Positions 41,786 to 41,917 of a DNA stretch of 41,917 nt are shown one piece after another. Source of the DNA: Planctomycetota bacterium (lineage in GTDB: Bacteria > Planctomycetota > J058 > JAJDCQ01). The notes beneath the pieces were generated by a model, which did not search any database, was not told where the DNA came from, and saw nothing but the letters and a program-made list of their open reading frames with translations. The DNA lies in the NCBI GenBank assembly GCA_029260755.1, contig JAJDCQ010000143.1, forward strand, positions 1-41,917. Reading direction: 5' to 3'. Each line of letters begins with the position of its first letter. The stretch's first letter is position 1. Both the position numbers and the translations under genes were made by a program.

Positions 41786-41917
41786 AATGGGATGGGAAGG
41801 CCAACCTCCGTTCGCGGGATGCCGATAAGGCTCCCAGGAACAGCCGGGCTCGAGGCCCAGAACGGAGGTTGGCGTGACTCAGTCTATGGTGTCGTCGACG
41901 CGGATGACAGTCGGATT
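41786..41917 (+). mobile_element. Possible left end of an IS110-type insertion sequence (incomplete)
   Basis: The block begins where the repeat copy stops. It contains a perfect 13-bp inverted repeat, CCAACCTCCGTTC (41801-41813) and GAACGGAGGTTGG (41860-41872), with 46 bases between, and then the start of an ORF. The right arm includes the ribosome site GGAGG, so a hairpin would hide it. IS110 elements lack terminal inverted repeats and encode a structured RNA beside the transposase, consistent with a non-coding structured leader here. Only the left part is in the window, so the call rests on the boundary and the first codons. Confidence 0.35.
41874..41917 (+). CDS. First codons of a probable transposase (IS110-like N-terminus)
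   Basis: From GTG 41874 (GGAGG five bases upstream) the frame reads VTQSMVSSTRMTVG, then a codon beginning TT (Leu or Phe), and runs off the window. An ATG at 41886 is in frame. Many IS110-family transposases begin with a short tail and then a strand like MTVGLDLGD, whose Asp starts the DEDD nuclease domain. That acid residue is one codon beyond the edge, so identity is a reasoned guess. Confidence 0.35.
   Translation, partial: MTQSMVSSTRMTVG

Overview
The window is about 42 kb of very GC-rich DNA with long secreted proteins, TPR and HEAT repeat proteins, a twin-domain Ser/Thr kinase, a receiver/anti-sigma-type ATPase fusion, carboxypeptidase-regulatory-like repeats and small zinc-ribbon membrane proteins. 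This mix points to a high-GC member of the Planctomycetota. Myxococcota or a related deep lineage cannot be excluded, because no rRNA or marker gene is present. Promoters are recognisable in several gaps as sigma70-like -35/-10 pairs with 16-17 bp spacers.

Layout. 1-91 is the tail of a gene that enters from the left, possibly an HNH endonuclease-type protein. 92-953 is non-coding, with a dispersed repeat and a CCGTCA hexamer microsatellite. 954-6354 (minus strand) carries a long secreted low-complexity protein with three GCxS motifs, a membrane-anchored exported protein and a crotonase-family enzyme. 6570-9851 (plus) is one polypeptide with two kinase domains separated by membrane segments. 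10115-17445 (minus) carries a zinc-ribbon membrane protein, then a likely operon of PDZ/terpenoid-cyclase-fold protein, cysteine dioxygenase, EamA-type exporter and PlsC-type acyltransferase, preceded by a six-repeat carboxypeptidase-regulatory-like protein. 17446-18749 is a repeat-rich gap with hairpins and the remnant of a zinc metalloprotease. 18750-26729 (minus) is a 2659-residue exported protein that looks like a thioester-less alpha-2-macroglobulin fused to HEAT-like repeats.

26968-31553 (plus) is a tight four-gene operon: a secreted TPR protein, a signal-peptidase-fold protein lacking the catalytic residues, a membrane TPR protein and a zinc-ribbon membrane protein. It has a good promoter in front and a clear intrinsic terminator behind. 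31723-32628 (minus) is the receiver/ATPase regulator. 32928-41703 (plus) is an oligopeptide/dipeptide ABC importer: binding protein, two permeases, one ATPase pair, then a second ATPase pair with its own TATAAT box. The second permease is nearly twice the usual length. The last ~130 bases look like the left end and first codons of an insertion sequence, possibly IS110 family, that landed in a dispersed repeat.

How it works together. The opp cluster is a complete importer with a choice of two ATPase pairs. The 26.9-31.6 kb operon probably builds one envelope complex. The cysteine dioxygenase and EamA exporter overlap by four bases and may oxidise and export cysteine-derived or related compounds. 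Many gaps hold repetitive extragenic elements, several of them inverted pairs. The most unusual items are the catalytically dead signal peptidase operon, the elongated OppC, the dual kinase with a duplicated C-terminal motif, and the repeat-borne insertion element at the right edge. All functional assignments come from reading motifs by eye, without database searches.
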